Assembly (NCBI RefSeq): GCF_000218875.1
Contig: NC_015709.1
Coordinates: 1,054,001-1,118,000, forward strand
Direction: 5' to 3'
Source: Zymomonas mobilis subsp. pomaceae ATCC 29192
GTDB lineage: Bacteria; Pseudomonadota; Alphaproteobacteria; Sphingomonadales; Sphingomonadaceae
Length of the DNA stretch: 64,000 nucleotides
A program made the position numbers and the translations under genes. The notes beneath the pieces are model-generated. The model had not been told where the DNA came from. It worked only from the letters and a program-made list of their open reading frames with translations, and searched no databases. Below, one piece after another: positions 24,601 to 28,116 of this stretch; position 1 is the first letter of the stretch; each line of letters opens with the position of its first letter.

Positions 24601-26417
24601 TCTTGTACTAAGTCGCCCTTAGTACCACCGCTCACCATCACATCATCAGCGGTGAAGCCATCAAGCGGTTCTGAGACCGTAAAGCTGTAGGTAACCGGAC
24701 CCGTTGCGGTCTTCCCATCCGCATCACTCGTGATCGCTACTGTTAGTGGCTGGGTATCAAAGTTAACCTGATGAGGATCCTCTATAGTAGAAGAAGGATT
24801 ACCCGCCATGTCATGAAGCGAACCAGCCAGAACAGTGGCCGAGAGTGCACCTGTACTGTTCGCATCAGGGGTTACCACCATATGATACACTAAAGGATTG
24901 GTCGCATCCTGTACCAGATCGCCTTTAGTTCCACCGCTCACCGTCACATCATCAGCGGTGAAGTCACTTACGGGCTCAGATAGGGTAAAGCTATAAGTGA
25001 CAGGCTGGTCCGTAGCATCCGTCATATCATCATGGCTGCTGGTAACCGTGACAGAAGGATTACCTGCGGGTGTCGTGTCATAAGGAACGCTGGCTGAACT
25101 GTCGGCCGAAATGGGGTTGCCCGCCCTATCGTGAACCGCGCCCGCTGGAATAGTCGCAACCAGACTTCCACCCTTATCTGCATCGGGCGTTATCACCATG
25201 TGGTACACTAACGGGTTATTCGCATCCTGTACCAGATCACCCTTGGTACCACCGCTCACCATCACATCATCAGCGGTGAAGCCATCAAGCGGTTCTGAGA
25301 CCGTAAAGCTGTAGGTAACCGGACCCGTTGCGGTCGTCCCATCTGCATCACTCGTGATCGCTATTGTTGATAGTATTGTATCATAAGAAATCGTATTATT
25401 GACGTCGGTTGAAGAGGGATCACCTGCTAAGTCGTGGATAGAGCCTGCAGGTATGCTAACAGATAATGTTCCCATGTTATTCGCATCAGGCGTTACCACC
25501 ATATGGTAAATAAGCGGATTCGTACTGTCCTGAACTAGATCACCTTTGGTACCACCAGTAACATGCACACTATCTGCATTAAAATCTTTCGCGGCTTCAG
25601 AAAGTATAAATGTATAAATAACAGCGCCATGAGCTGTAGCGGCTTCAGAGTTATTACTAATAGCGACTGAAGGTGCACTAGTACTATAGTCTTCATTAAC
25701 AATTCTGCTAGAAATATTTGGATTTTCACTATCAGAATCAACAATTTTGATATGACCACTTTCTTGTGGTGTAGAGGAAGTGGCTCGATAGATACCTGTT
25801 TTACTGTCTGCAACTACCTTTGAAGTAGTGCCATCTGGGAAAGTAATATCAACACTACTACCGAGTTGAGCTATCCCTTGGACACTTACATCACCCGTAA
25901 CAGGATTAGTCGTTATACTACTCACAGAGGGATCGTTTAGGGTAGAATTATCATCTTTATGACTATGCCCCCCCGTTAAAGCAGCGGCTGCACCGCCACC
26001 AGCGCCTGCTGCCAATAGACCTGCCAAAAGAGGGACTAAGAGACCATTATCGTGATAAATCAATAAAGGTTTGATAGTATCAACTTGACTATATCCGATG
26101 TCAGGACCTTCCAGAGTAGGATGCGCGGCATCTGGCGTTTCGGCATGCCACCACGCCTCTTTTTGATCTTCGTCTTTTAAGATAAGGTCGCTGTGAACAT
26201 GCTTTGAATCCTCAACAAAAAAGTTGTCGAATTGCAATTGTTGCCCGTCATTCATCTGAACGATCAGATTATCGCCCTGTCGCACTAAGGCGTGTAGCTG
26301 AGAGCGATAGGCTTTTAATTGAACCACCGAGGGTTGCTGTAGGGAGATATGATTTTCTTCAGTCTCAAAAGCTTTATGATTGCCACGCTTTTTAGTGATC
26401 GTCAGATTGGAAACCAT
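3615..26417 (-). CDS. Giant BapA-like repetitive adhesin exported by type I secretion (7,600 aa)
   Basis: Predicted cell-surface adhesin for biofilm or aggregation. Residues 1-150 form a BapA-type prefix region ending in a Gly/Ala-rich hydrophobic stretch (about 124-150) and have no Sec signal. About 58 Ig-like domains of about 104 residues follow. They share a TSDxDG start, a GGTKGDLVQD core and a DTTPAG end. Residues about 346-1592 hold six two-domain units and about 1697-5857 eight five-domain units. Next come more divergent bacterial Ig-like domains. An FG-GAP/VCBS-like region with DxNxDGxxD motifs (about 6810-7190) and a glycine/aspartate-rich RTX-like region (about 7360-7475) follow, and the protein ends in a type I secretion target region (LLADYQG to NHQLIIA). 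A Shine-Dalgarno-like GAGGTAGG precedes the ATG. The frame is uninterrupted despite heavy duplication, so the gene is probably functional. The ligand is unknown. Confidence 0.93.
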   Translation of the reverse strand: MVSNLTITKKRGNHKAFETEENHISLQQPSVVQLKAYRSQLHALVRQGDNLIVQMNDGQQLQFDNFFVEDSKHVHSDLILKDEDQKEAWWHAETPDAAHPTLEGPDIGYSQVDTIKPLLIYHDNGLLVPLLAGLLAAGAGGGAAAALTGGHSHKDDNSTLNDPSVSSITTNPVTGDVSVQGIAQLGSSVDITFPDGTTSKVVADSKTGIYRATSSTPQESGHIKIVDSDSENPNISSRIVNEDYSTSAPSVAISNNSEAATAHGAVIYTFILSEAAKDFNADSVHVTGGTKGDLVQDSTNPLIYHMVVTPDANNMGTLSVSIPAGSIHDLAGDPSSTDVNNTISYDTILSTIAITSDADGTTATGPVTYSFTVSEPLDGFTADDVMVSGGTKGDLVQDANNPLVYHMVITPDADKGGSLVATIPAGAVHDRAGNPISADSSASVPYDTTPAGNPSVTVTSSHDDMTDATDQPVTYSFTLSEPVSDFTADDVTVSGGTKGDLVQDATNPLVYHMVVTPDANSTGALSATVLAGSLHDMAGNPSSTIEDPHQVNFDTQPLTVAITSDADGKTATGPVTYSFTVSEPLDGFTADDVMVSGGTKGDLVQDSTNPLVYHMVITPDADKGGSLVATIPAGAVHDRAGNPISADSSASVPYDTTPAGNPSVTVTSSHDDMTDATDQPVTYSFTLSEPVSDFTADDVTVSGGTKGDLVQDATNPLVYHMVVTPDANSTGVLSATVLAGSLHDMAGNPSSTIEDPHQVNFDTQPLTVAITNDADGKTATGPVTYSFTVSEPLDGFTADDVMVSGGTKGDLVQDSTNPLVYHMVITPDADKGGSLVATIPAGAVHDRAGNPISADSSASVPYDTTPAGNPSVTVTSSHDDMTDATDQPVTYSFTLSEPVSDFTADDVTVSGGTKGDLVQDATNPLVYHMVVTPDANSTGALSATVLAGSLHDMAGNSSSTIEDPHQVNFDTQPLTVAITNDADGTATGPVTYSFTASEPLDGFTADDVMVSGGTKGDLVQDANNPLVYHMVITPDADKGGSLVATIPAGAVHDRAGNPISADSSASVPYDTTPAGNPSVTVTSSHDDMTDATDQPVTYSFTLSEPVSDFTADDVTVSGGTKGDLVQDATNPLVYHMVVTPDANSTGALSATVLAGSLHDMAGNPSSTIEDPHQVNFDTQPLTVAITSDADGKTATGPVTYSFTASEPLDGFTVDDVMVSGGTKGDLVQDSTNPLVYHMVVTPDADKGGSLVATIPAGAVHDRAGNPISADSSASVPYDTTPAGNPSVTVTSSHDDMTDATDQPVTYSFTLSEPVSDFTADDVTVSGGTKGDLVQDATNPLVYHMVVTPDANSTGALSATVLAGSLHDMAGNPSSTIEDPHQVNFDTQPLTVAITSDADGKTATGPVTYSFTASEPLDGFTVDDVMVSGGTKGDLVQDSTNPLVYHMVVTPDADKGGSLVATIPAGAVHDRAGNPISADSSASVPYDTTPAGNPSVTVTSSHDDMTDATDQPVTYSFTLSEPVSDFTADDVTVSGGTKGDLVQDATNPLVYHMVVTPDANSTGALSATVLAGSLHDMAGNPSSTIEDPHQVNFDTQPLTVAITSDADGKTATSPVLYTFTLSKISNNFTADDVTVNGGTKGNLVQDANNPLVYTMRVTPDEDKGGQLIASVAAGAFQDNAGNSTVSDISDIVSYDTTPSGAPSIKITDDSDGKTATGPVTYSFTASEPLNSFTADNVTVSGGTKGNLVQDPDNPLVYHMTVTPDAGIGGTLTVTVPASAIQDKANNPSTSDVTDTVAYDATPAGNPVITVTSDADGTTATGPVTYSFTASEPLNGFTADDVTVSGGTKGDLVQDSTNPLVYHMIVTPNAGVGGNLIVTVPAGAVQDEANNPSASDTQDRVAYDTTPAGNPVITVTSDADGTTATGPVTYTFTLSEPVNDFTSDDVMVMGGSKGELVQDSTNPLVYRMVITPTADKGGSLTATVPAGLVHDLANNPTEAEAKDKVAYDTTPAGAPTVAITSNSEGETATGPITYSFTLSEPVAAFTANDITVSGGSKGDLVQDSSNPLVYTMVVTPTTDKGGQVTATISAGTIQDMAGNASTTDATNTVTYDTTPAGAPTVAISSDYDGTTATGPFTYSFTLSEPVKSFTTDNVKVAGGTKSDLVQDSSNPLVYHMTVTPSKGVGGQLSATVAAGAIQDMAGNPSTTDVTDTVTYDTTPADSPTITITSDSDGKTATGPVTYSFTASEPLNSFTADNVTVSGGTKGNLVQDPDNPLVYHMTVTPDVGIGGTLTVTVPASAIQDKANNPSTSDVTDTVAYDATPVGNPVITVTSDADGTTATGPVTYSFTASEPLNGFTADDVTVSGGTKGDLVQDSTNPLVYHMTVTPNAGVGGNLIVTVPAGAVQDEANNPSASDTQDRVAYDTTPAGNPVITVTSDADGTTATGPVTYTFTLSEPVNDFTSDDVMVMGGSKGELVQDSTNPLVYRMVITPTADKGGSLTATVPAGLVHDLANNPTEAEAKDKVAYDTTPAGAPTVAITSNSEGETATGPITYSFTLSEPVAAFTANDITVSGGSKGDLVQDSSNPLVYTMVVTPTTDKGGQVTATISAGTIQDMAGNASTTDATNTVTYDTTPAGAPTVAISSDYDGTTATGPFTYSFTLSEPVKSFTTDNVKVAGGTKSDLVQDSSNPLVYHMTVTPSKGVGGQLSATVAAGAIQDMAGNPSTTDVTDTVTYDTTPAGSPTITITSDSDGKTATGPVTYSFTASEPLNSFTADNVTVSGGTKGNLVQDPDNPLVYHMTVTPDAGIGGTLTVTVPASAIQDKANNPSTSDVTDTVAYDATPAGNPVITVTSDADGTTATGPVTYSFTASEPLNGFTADDVTVSGGTKGDLVQDSTNPLVYHMIVTPNAGVGGNLIVTVPAGAVQDEANNPSASDAQDRVAYDTTPAGNPVITVTSDADGTTATGPVTYTFTLSEPVNDFTSDDVMVMGGSKGELVQDSTNPLVYRMVITPTADKGGSLTATVPAGLVHDLANNPTEAEAKDKVAYDTTPAGAPTVAITSNSEGETATGPITYSFTLSEPVAAFTANDITVSGGSKGDLVQDSSNPLVYTMVVTPTTDKGGQVTATISAGTIQDMAGNASTTDATNTVTYDTTPAGAPTVAISSDYDGTTATGPFTYSFTLSEPVKSFTTDNVKVAGGTKSDLVQDSSNPLVYHMTVTPSKGVGGQLSATVAAGAIQDMAGNPSTTDVTDTVTYDTTPADSPTITITSDSDGKTATGPVTYSFTASEPLNSFTADNVTVSGGTKGNLVQDPDNPLVYHMTVTPDAGIGGTLTVTMPAGVIQDKANNPSTSDVTDTVAYDATPAGNPVITVTSDADGTTATGPVTYSFTASEPLNGFTADDVTVSGGTKGDLVQDSTNPLVYHMIVTPNAGVGGNLIVTVPAGAVQDEANNPSASDTQDRVAYDTTPAGNPVITVTSDADGTTATGPVTYTFTLSEPVNDFTSDDVMVMGGSKGELVQDSTNPLVYRMVITPTADKGGSLTATVPAGLVHDLANNPTEAEAKDKVAYDTTPAGAPTVAITSNSEGETATGPITYSFTLSEPVAAFTANDITVSGGSKGDLVQDSSNPLVYTMVVTPTTDKGGQVTATISAGTIQDMAGNASTTDATNTVTYDTTPAGAPTVAISSDYDGTTATGPFTYSFTLSEPVKSFTTDNVKVAGGTKSDLVQDSSNPLVYHMTVTPSKGVGGQLSATVAAGAIQDMAGNPSTTDVTDTVTYDTTPAGSPTITITSDSDGKTATGPVTYSFTASEPLNSFTADNVTVSGGTKGNLVQDPDNPLVYHMTVTPDAGIGGTLTVTVPASAIQDKANNPSTSDVTDTVAYDATPAGNPVITVTSDADGTTATGPVTYSFTASEPLNGFTADDVTVSGGTKGDLVQDSTNPLVYHMTVTPNAGVGGNLIVTVPAGAVQDEANNPSASDTKDRVAYDTTPAGNPVITVTSDADGTTATGPVTYTFTLSEPVNDFTSDDVMVMGGSKGELVQDSTNPLVYRMVITPTADKGGSLTATVPAGLVHDLANNPTEAEAKDKVAYDTTPAGAPTVAITSNSEGETATGPITYSFTLSEPVAAFTANDITVSGGSKGDLVQDSSNPLVYTMVVTPTTDKGGQVTATISAGTIQDMAGNASTTDATNTVTYDTTPAGAPTVAISSDYDGTTATGPFTYSFTLSEPVKSFTTDNVKVAGGTKSDLVQDSSNPLVYHMTVTPSKGVGGQLSATVAAGAIQDMAGNPSTTDVTDTVTYDTTPAGSPTITITSDSDGKTATGPVTYSFTASEPLNSFTADNVTVSGGTKGNLVQDPDNPLVYHMTVTPDVGIGGTLTVTVPASAIQDKANNPSTSDVTDTVAYDATPVGNPVITVTSDADGTTATGPVTYSFTASEPLNGFTADDVTVSGGTKGDLVQDSTNPLVYHMTVTPNAGVGGNLIVTVPAGAVQDEANNPSASDTQDRVAYDTTPAGNPVITVTSDADGTTATGPVTYTFTLSEPVNDFTSDDVMVMGGSKGELVQDSTNPLVYRMVITPTADKGGSLTATVPAGLVHDLANNPTEAEAKDKVAYDTTPAGAPTVAITSNSEGETATGPITYSFTLSEPVAAFTANDITVSGGSKGDLVQDSSNPLVYTMVVTPTTDKGGQVTATISAGTIQDMAGNASTTDATNTVTYDTTPAGAPTVAISSDYDGTTATGPFTYSFTLSEPVKSFTTDNVKVAGGTKSDLVQDSSNPLVYHMTVTPSKGVGGQLSATVAAGAIQDMAGNPSTTDVTDTVTYDTTPAGSPTITITSDSDGKTATGPVTYSFTASEPLNSFTADNVTVSGGTKGNLVQDPDNPLVYHMTVTPDAGIGGTLTVTVPASAIQDKANNPSTSDVTDTVAYDATPAGNPVITVTSDADGTTATGPVTYSFTASEPLNGFTADDVTVSGGTKGDLVQDSTNPLVYHMIVTPNAGVGGNLIVTVPAGAVQDEANNPSASDAQDRVAYDTTPAGNPVITVTSDADGTTATGPVTYTFTLSEPVNDFTSDDVMVMGGSKGELVQDSTNPLVYRMVITPTADKGGSLTATVPAGLVHDLANNPTEAEAKDKVAYDTTPAGAPTVAITSNSEGETATGPITYSFTLSEPVAAFTANDITVSGGSKGDLVQDSSNPLVYTMVVTPTTDKGGQVTATISAGTIQDMAGNASTTDATNTVTYDTTPAGAPTVAISSDYDGTTATGPFTYSFTLSEPVKSFTTDNVKVAGGTKSDLVQDSSNPLVYHMTVTPSKGVGGQLSATVAAGAIQDMAGNPSTTDVTDTVTYDTTPAGSPTITITSDSDGKTATGPVTYSFTASEPLNSFTADNVTVSGGTKGNLVQDPDNPLVYHMTVTPDAGIGGTLTVTVPASAIQDKANNPSTSDVTDTVAYDATPAGNPVITVTSDADGTTATGPVTYSFTASEPLNGFTADDVTVSGGTKGDLVQDSTNPLVYHMIVTPNAGVGGNLIVTVPAGVVQDEANNPSASDTQDRVAYDTTPAGNPVITVTSDADGTTATGPVTYTFTLSEPVNDFTSDDVMVMGGSKGELVQDSTNPLVYRMVITPTADKGGSLTATVPAGLVHDLANNPTEAEAKDKVAYDTTPAGAPTVAITSNSEGETATGPITYSFTLSEPVAAFTANDITVSGGSKGDLVQDSSNPLVYTMVVTPTTDKGGQVTATISAGTIQDMAGNASTTDATNTVTYDTTPAGAPTVAISSDYDGTTATGPFTYSFTLSEPVKSFTTDNVKVAGGTKSDLVQDSSNLLVYHMTVTPSKGVGGQLSATVAAGAIQDMAGNPSTTDVTDTVTYDTTPAGSPTITITSDHNSSVTNDPVTYSFTLSEPVSDFTADDVVVSGGTKGNLVQDSTNPLIYHMTVTPLANQNGTITATIAAGAIHDMAGNASTTEVTASNIFDTAAPTVTVTSNSDAVTANGPVTYTFTASEPLEIFTADKIKVSGGTKGELVQDSTNPLVYTMVVTPDASSEGNLTVSIPAGAVQDVAGNPTAAASGDTVAYDTIIPAIVITSDSDGSVASGAVNYTFTASEALNNFTDDDVTVTGGTKGNLVQDSSDPLIYHMTVTPDSDTQGSMTVTVPAGKVADTGGNTTAVDSSDSVSYNTLPPTANITSDHVGVTATGDIIYTASFNWFVSDFTVKNLEVTNGTIRSITEVSNGIFGLAGNSYQIVVTPESDNAGTTTLSISPGITGLLGTLSGSVDFDTRQLSLQDYTDTGLSSSDHISQDNTYTLSLDNAAKGSTPTYQLSTDNGVTWTNTTAAQNAVPDGHYLYRSVTEGIDGTLISNNSIAITVDTTKPDLISVNPTNGQTVSGVGEAGATINILSNDKATVLGTTTADSSNHWSISGLNIANNTPIKVTATDVAGNVSSAVTTRVDATPPAVTVNASNGDTLSGTSEAGSVIKVDVNGDGTPDYTQTVGVDGQWLIRPDTALANGTAISVTSTDPVGNVSSAVSTTVDNVIPTVTLATTDNQTLTGTVNNSTVTSVTVTDQAGNIIGTADVTNGNYSLTLPSILPEGTSLTATATDAATNVGMSSPLNIVYDRDQDTSLSEHEASISRIDTDTLPTSAVSTTQDNDFTTRDTDLVVAGGSLLASGDILQISTDGSTWTDITSTIGTKGNWAWKDPATHNSSFTYYIRTVDSSGNVLYTATKDVTIDITAPITPKLTVVDGGLNVLNTEAGTVYAIIDDTNRDGVYEQGVDTVISTSDGTSGSVFFGKMYSLGVVQYDTAGNYSRLSSTLAYEIPPDTALNTAFQATVAPPQEARDTAGMSVGFDSSGNLTVLQRSSMITQTTATSYALTDVQQLPYFVRYQGQSSSDRSTINATTQVDYNRDGYSDVVASDYINANTLGIAVWTGSLSGYSLTRVGDSTNSVGGVMAYDKEGDGYVDFVLGNWGAADGSSNGVFVKNTQGVLSEDGNDGLAGLTNLQLEREVSGVDLKGDGNIDIAAHTISNSLSTNQYALALIQNNGGTLSLGQNIDNVFDTRGTALGTSGQAALPTMWNAQSMVWADFANNGQMDLYLSQGNNTPTGSTYDDSRVYMNNNGVLNATPTIIADDNIYGGAATAVDWNHDGKMDVIEIRTTVNTDVQNIPITLLTNNGLDANGNLNPFTATNMTTVAKANITGIAAVDVNWDGAVDLLYSTTSGSDTQADGTGTPIQANVYSIENTNTVDDGTSLHLKILDQNGINSYFGNTVQLFDSTGHLVSTQIINPQEGVWDNDSTAIVNFYNLDPTQHYSVALVRATDGQSNDIGGQSSYSGTGVASALDTIENIEQSWNNLTPGAANHGYVLEGDTTTTHTIGGTFTGTGYNDTFFAGPGNNTYIGGGGWGNDSSGDYAWMSAGGNNIVDYSSETAGITANMGNAVGIGDVSVNKSDGSNDTLKGIQGIIGTQYDDTFNNDGKGDYFVGGGGDDTYNLSKGGHDTLMYKLLSDSDNTGGNGSDTVNDFHLGNITTDANADVINIKDLLADYQGTANVYYDVTDNKYVLDKASSGLDQFVNVSVNNGNTTVSVDRDGTNGSHEMTSLVTLNNTQTDLATLIGNHQLIIA
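10429..13521 (-). repeat. 3,093-bp segment, identical partner of 16669-19761 (offset 6,240 bp)
   Basis: Line-by-line comparison with the sequence 6,240 bp downstream (exactly four 1,560-bp units) found no difference in this span. It shares private variants that other copies lack, such as gatcgct (10,575), tgggcgtcag (11,371), aattgaccac (12,061), ccacgggcgt (13,211) and ataccgacat (13,321). The match ends at single-base differences at 10,428 (t versus c) and 13,522 (c versus t). Comparison was by eye. Confidence 0.85.
16669..19761 (-). repeat. 3,093-bp segment, identical partner of 10429-13521
   Basis: Second copy of the long identical block inside the 1,560-bp array. It covers about two five-domain units and encodes the paired private variants PDVGIGG and ATPVGNP seen only here and in the partner. 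It is best explained by gene conversion or unequal exchange between array units. Confidence 0.85.
21641..25380 (-). repeat. Tandem array: 6 copies of a 624-bp (208-aa, two Ig domains) unit
   Basis: The same junction sequence (caaagttaacctgatgagg) occurs at 21641, 22265, 22889, 23510, 24134 and 24758, giving spacings of 624, 624, 621, 624 and 624. Each unit encodes two 104-residue domains, one starting LTVAITSDADGK and one starting NPSVTVTSSHDD. The 621-bp unit lacks one codon (DGTAT in place of DGKTAT, near 23,466), so the frame is kept. This array is near the N-terminus of the adhesin. A transitional domain with a more divergent sequence separates it from the 1,560-bp array. Confidence 0.95.
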
Positions 26418-26793
26418 ATAGGGATACCTACCTCAAATACTATGAGTACAAGAAAATCATGCCGCAAATAAAAAACACCAACTACAGAGTGTTCTGTTAA
26501 TTCGAGCTGATATTATTGAGGTAAGTTAAAGAAATAATAATGTAAAAAAATTAAATATCTAATTTGGATATTAATAATATTATATTCACTATGAATTTAA
26601 AATAGAATAATTTTTTATTAATTTTCTATATGTTAAATAATTAGTATTCATAATGGTTTATTTTAAAAAGATCAAAATAGACTGATTAATATTAATCTAT
26701 AAATTCTATAGCTATTATAGCCTAAATTGATTTAGGCAGATAATCCCTAGAAAGGGATATATCTGCCTGATTATTTTTAATTTTAGTGCGAGC
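26418..26793. other. Very AT-rich intergenic leader of the adhesin gene
   Basis: This 376-bp gap separates ridA from the adhesin and has no credible coding frame. From about 26,520 to 26,720 it is almost only A and T, with runs such as taataatattatat, much richer than neighbouring spacers. Such DNA often bends and can bind xenogeneic-silencer-type proteins. A weak promoter-like pair on the minus strand (TTGCGG, 17 bases, CATAGT, near 26,440-26,470) would give a short leader ending in the GAGGTAGG ribosome site. The promoter reading is tentative. Confidence 0.5.
26720..26767 (-). terminator. Two adjoining inverted repeats after ridA, possible terminator
   Basis: One hairpin pairs ggcagat (26,735) with atctgcc (26,761) and includes an inner atccct/agggat arm. 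A second, gcctaaat/atttaggc, sits at 26,720-26,737 and shares the ggc, so the two structures compete. On the minus strand neither is followed by a clean U tract, so termination of ridA is plausible but not certain. Confidence 0.45.
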
Positions 26794-27249
26794 TTAAAGA
26801 ATAGAAACGAGCGCATCTATCTCAACAGGTGCATTCAAAGGCAAAACAGCGACGCCCACTGCACTACGGGCATGAATACCGGCATCACCAAAAACTTTTA
26901 CTAATAATTCAGAAGCCCCATTAACTACCTGTGCCTGCCGAGTAAAAGAAGGTGCTGAATTGACAAAAGCATTAAGCTTTACAACGCGTTCTACTCGGTC
27001 AAGATTGGTCAAAGCGGCTTTCATTTGCGCCATTAACATAATGGCACACCGTTCAGCAGCCTTAAAGCCATAGGCTTCATCTCGGTCTTCACCTAGACGT
27101 CCAGTCATTAATTGACCTTCAAGAAAAGGGAGCTGCCCTGAAATATGGAGTAGGTTACCCGCTAAAACAGTGGGCGTATAAGCAGCAACTGGCGCAGCCG
27201 CTTCAGGAAGCAGAATGCCCAGTTCGGCAAGTCGTTTATCAATAGTCAT
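26794..27249 (-). CDS. RidA/YjgF family protein (enamine/imine deaminase-like)
   Basis: A 151-residue member of the RidA (YjgF/YER057c/UK114) family, cytosolic trimers that in the best-known members hydrolyse reactive enamine/imine intermediates made by PLP enzymes. Family features visible are the HISGQLPFLEG segment, a central helix with MLMAQMKAALTNLDRV, and the C-terminal RSAVGVAVLPLNAPVEID block. That block carries the arginine and acidic residue conserved in active members. It is longer at the N-terminus than the 128-residue enteric RidA, as in the alphaproteobacterial subgroup. It stands alone, transcribed toward the adhesin but separated by 376 bp with hairpins. The exact substrate cannot be told. 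Confidence 0.85.
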   Translation of the reverse strand: MTIDKRLAELGILLPEAAAPVAAYTPTVLAGNLLHISGQLPFLEGQLMTGRLGEDRDEAYGFKAAERCAIMLMAQMKAALTNLDRVERVVKLNAFVNSAPSFTRQAQVVNGASELLVKVFGDAGIHARSAVGVAVLPLNAPVEIDALVSIL

Positions 27250-27352
27250 AGTATAGATTTTTGACCTGAGCGCCTAAAAGGTCAAGCCCTCAAAAACGGC
27301 TTGATCTTAATAAAATGCTAGACCTTAATTTTGTGATACTGTGCAATACGCT

Positions 27353-27419
27353 AAGGAGGAAATTGTCCTTTATCGATTCGATATTATCAAAAATCTTGAA
27401 AGTTAAGTGTATACCCTAA
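27353..27419 (+). other. Strong ribosome-binding site before a possible 18-codon leader ORF
   Basis: A perfect AAGGAGG (27,353-27,359) lies 93 bp before divK, with no divK start near it. Three bases on, a TTG opens an 18-codon frame (MSFIDSILSKILKVKCIP) ending at TAA 27,417-27,419. The 3-base spacing is shorter than usual. It could be a leader peptide, a remnant of a lost gene or chance. Confidence 0.3.
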
Positions 27420-27451
27420 TTCCTTAATACAACTAAAAGATTGCATTTAGA

Positions 27452-27814
27452 ATGGCTTCACGCATCTTAATCGTCGAAGATAATGAGCTTAATCTTAAGC
27501 TGTTTTGTGATCTTCTTCGGGCGCATAATTTCGAAGTCGAGCCCGTAAGAGATGGGCGTGGCATGCTAGAGCGCGCACAAAATTTTATGCCAGAGCTGAT
27601 TATTATGGATATTCAGCTGCCCCATGTCAGTGGTCTGGAGCTTATCACTCAGCTGAAAAAAACAGAGAGACTATGCCATATACCGGTTATGGCAGTTACC
27701 GCTTATGCTGCGCCAGAAGACGAGCAAAAAATACGTCAAGCAGGCGCAACCAGCTATATTGCAAAACCTATTTCGGTAATTCGTTTTCTAGAAGCTGTTA
27801 AAGCGCTGATTTGA
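27452..27814 (+). CDS. divK: Single-domain response regulator DivK
   Basis: Stand-alone receiver domain (120 aa) of the alphaproteobacterial cell-cycle and polarity phosphorelay (DivJ/PleC-DivK). It lacks an output domain. Visible receiver residues are the acidic pair in LIVEDNE, the phosphoacceptor D53 in MDIQLP, the T in AVTAYA and the K in YIAKPIS. The N-terminal half matches DivK closely (ILIVEDNELNLKLFCDLL). In many alphaproteobacteria divK is followed by pleD and then rpmG. Here rpmG follows after 134 bp on the opposite strand and pleD is absent. DivK is a confident call. Confidence 0.92.
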   Translation: MASRILIVEDNELNLKLFCDLLRAHNFEVEPVRDGRGMLERAQNFMPELIIMDIQLPHVSGLELITQLKKTERLCHIPVMAVTAYAAPEDEQKIRQAGATSYIAKPISVIRFLEAVKALI

Positions 27815-27948
27815 TAAAACGCAGCTTCAATCGAAATAATTCTTTATATAAAAGATGCCCTGCCCGCCTAAGCTGATTATTTAAAATCTATATGCTTTTC
27901 GGCAGGCATAGGTCATCAAAAGCGTACACAAGAATGTGTTGCTCAAAA

Positions 27949-28116
27949 TTATTTGATTTTCGCTTCTTTAAACTCAACATGCTTGCGCACAACTGGGTCA
28001 TATTTACGGAAGCTCATCTTTTCCGTCTGGTTACGCGGATTTTTCCGGGTAACATAGAAAAAGCCCGTGTCGGCAGAACTAACGAGACGAATTTTAACTG
28101 TAGTCGGCTTAGCCAT
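27949..28116 (-). CDS. rpmG: 50S ribosomal protein L33
   Basis: Short gene (55 aa) read on the minus strand from an ATG at 28,114-28,116 to TAA at 27,949-27,951. The protein begins [20 protein letters not shown] and ends [20 protein letters not shown] and [13 protein letters not shown] are hallmarks of L33. It is the cysteine-free (zinc-independent) form, without the CxxC pairs of zinc-binding L33. It is a component of the large ribosomal subunit. It lies convergent with divK. A plus-strand frame over the same bases is a shadow. Confidence 0.96.
   Translation of the reverse strand: MAKPTTVKIRLVSSADTGFFYVTRKNPRNQTEKMSFRKYDPVVRKHVEFKEAKIK

Noticed and set aside
8846-25380. Regular repeats as a CRISPR array or satellite
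   Set aside because: Units are 624 or 1,560 bp, without spacers, and in frame inside one protein gene.
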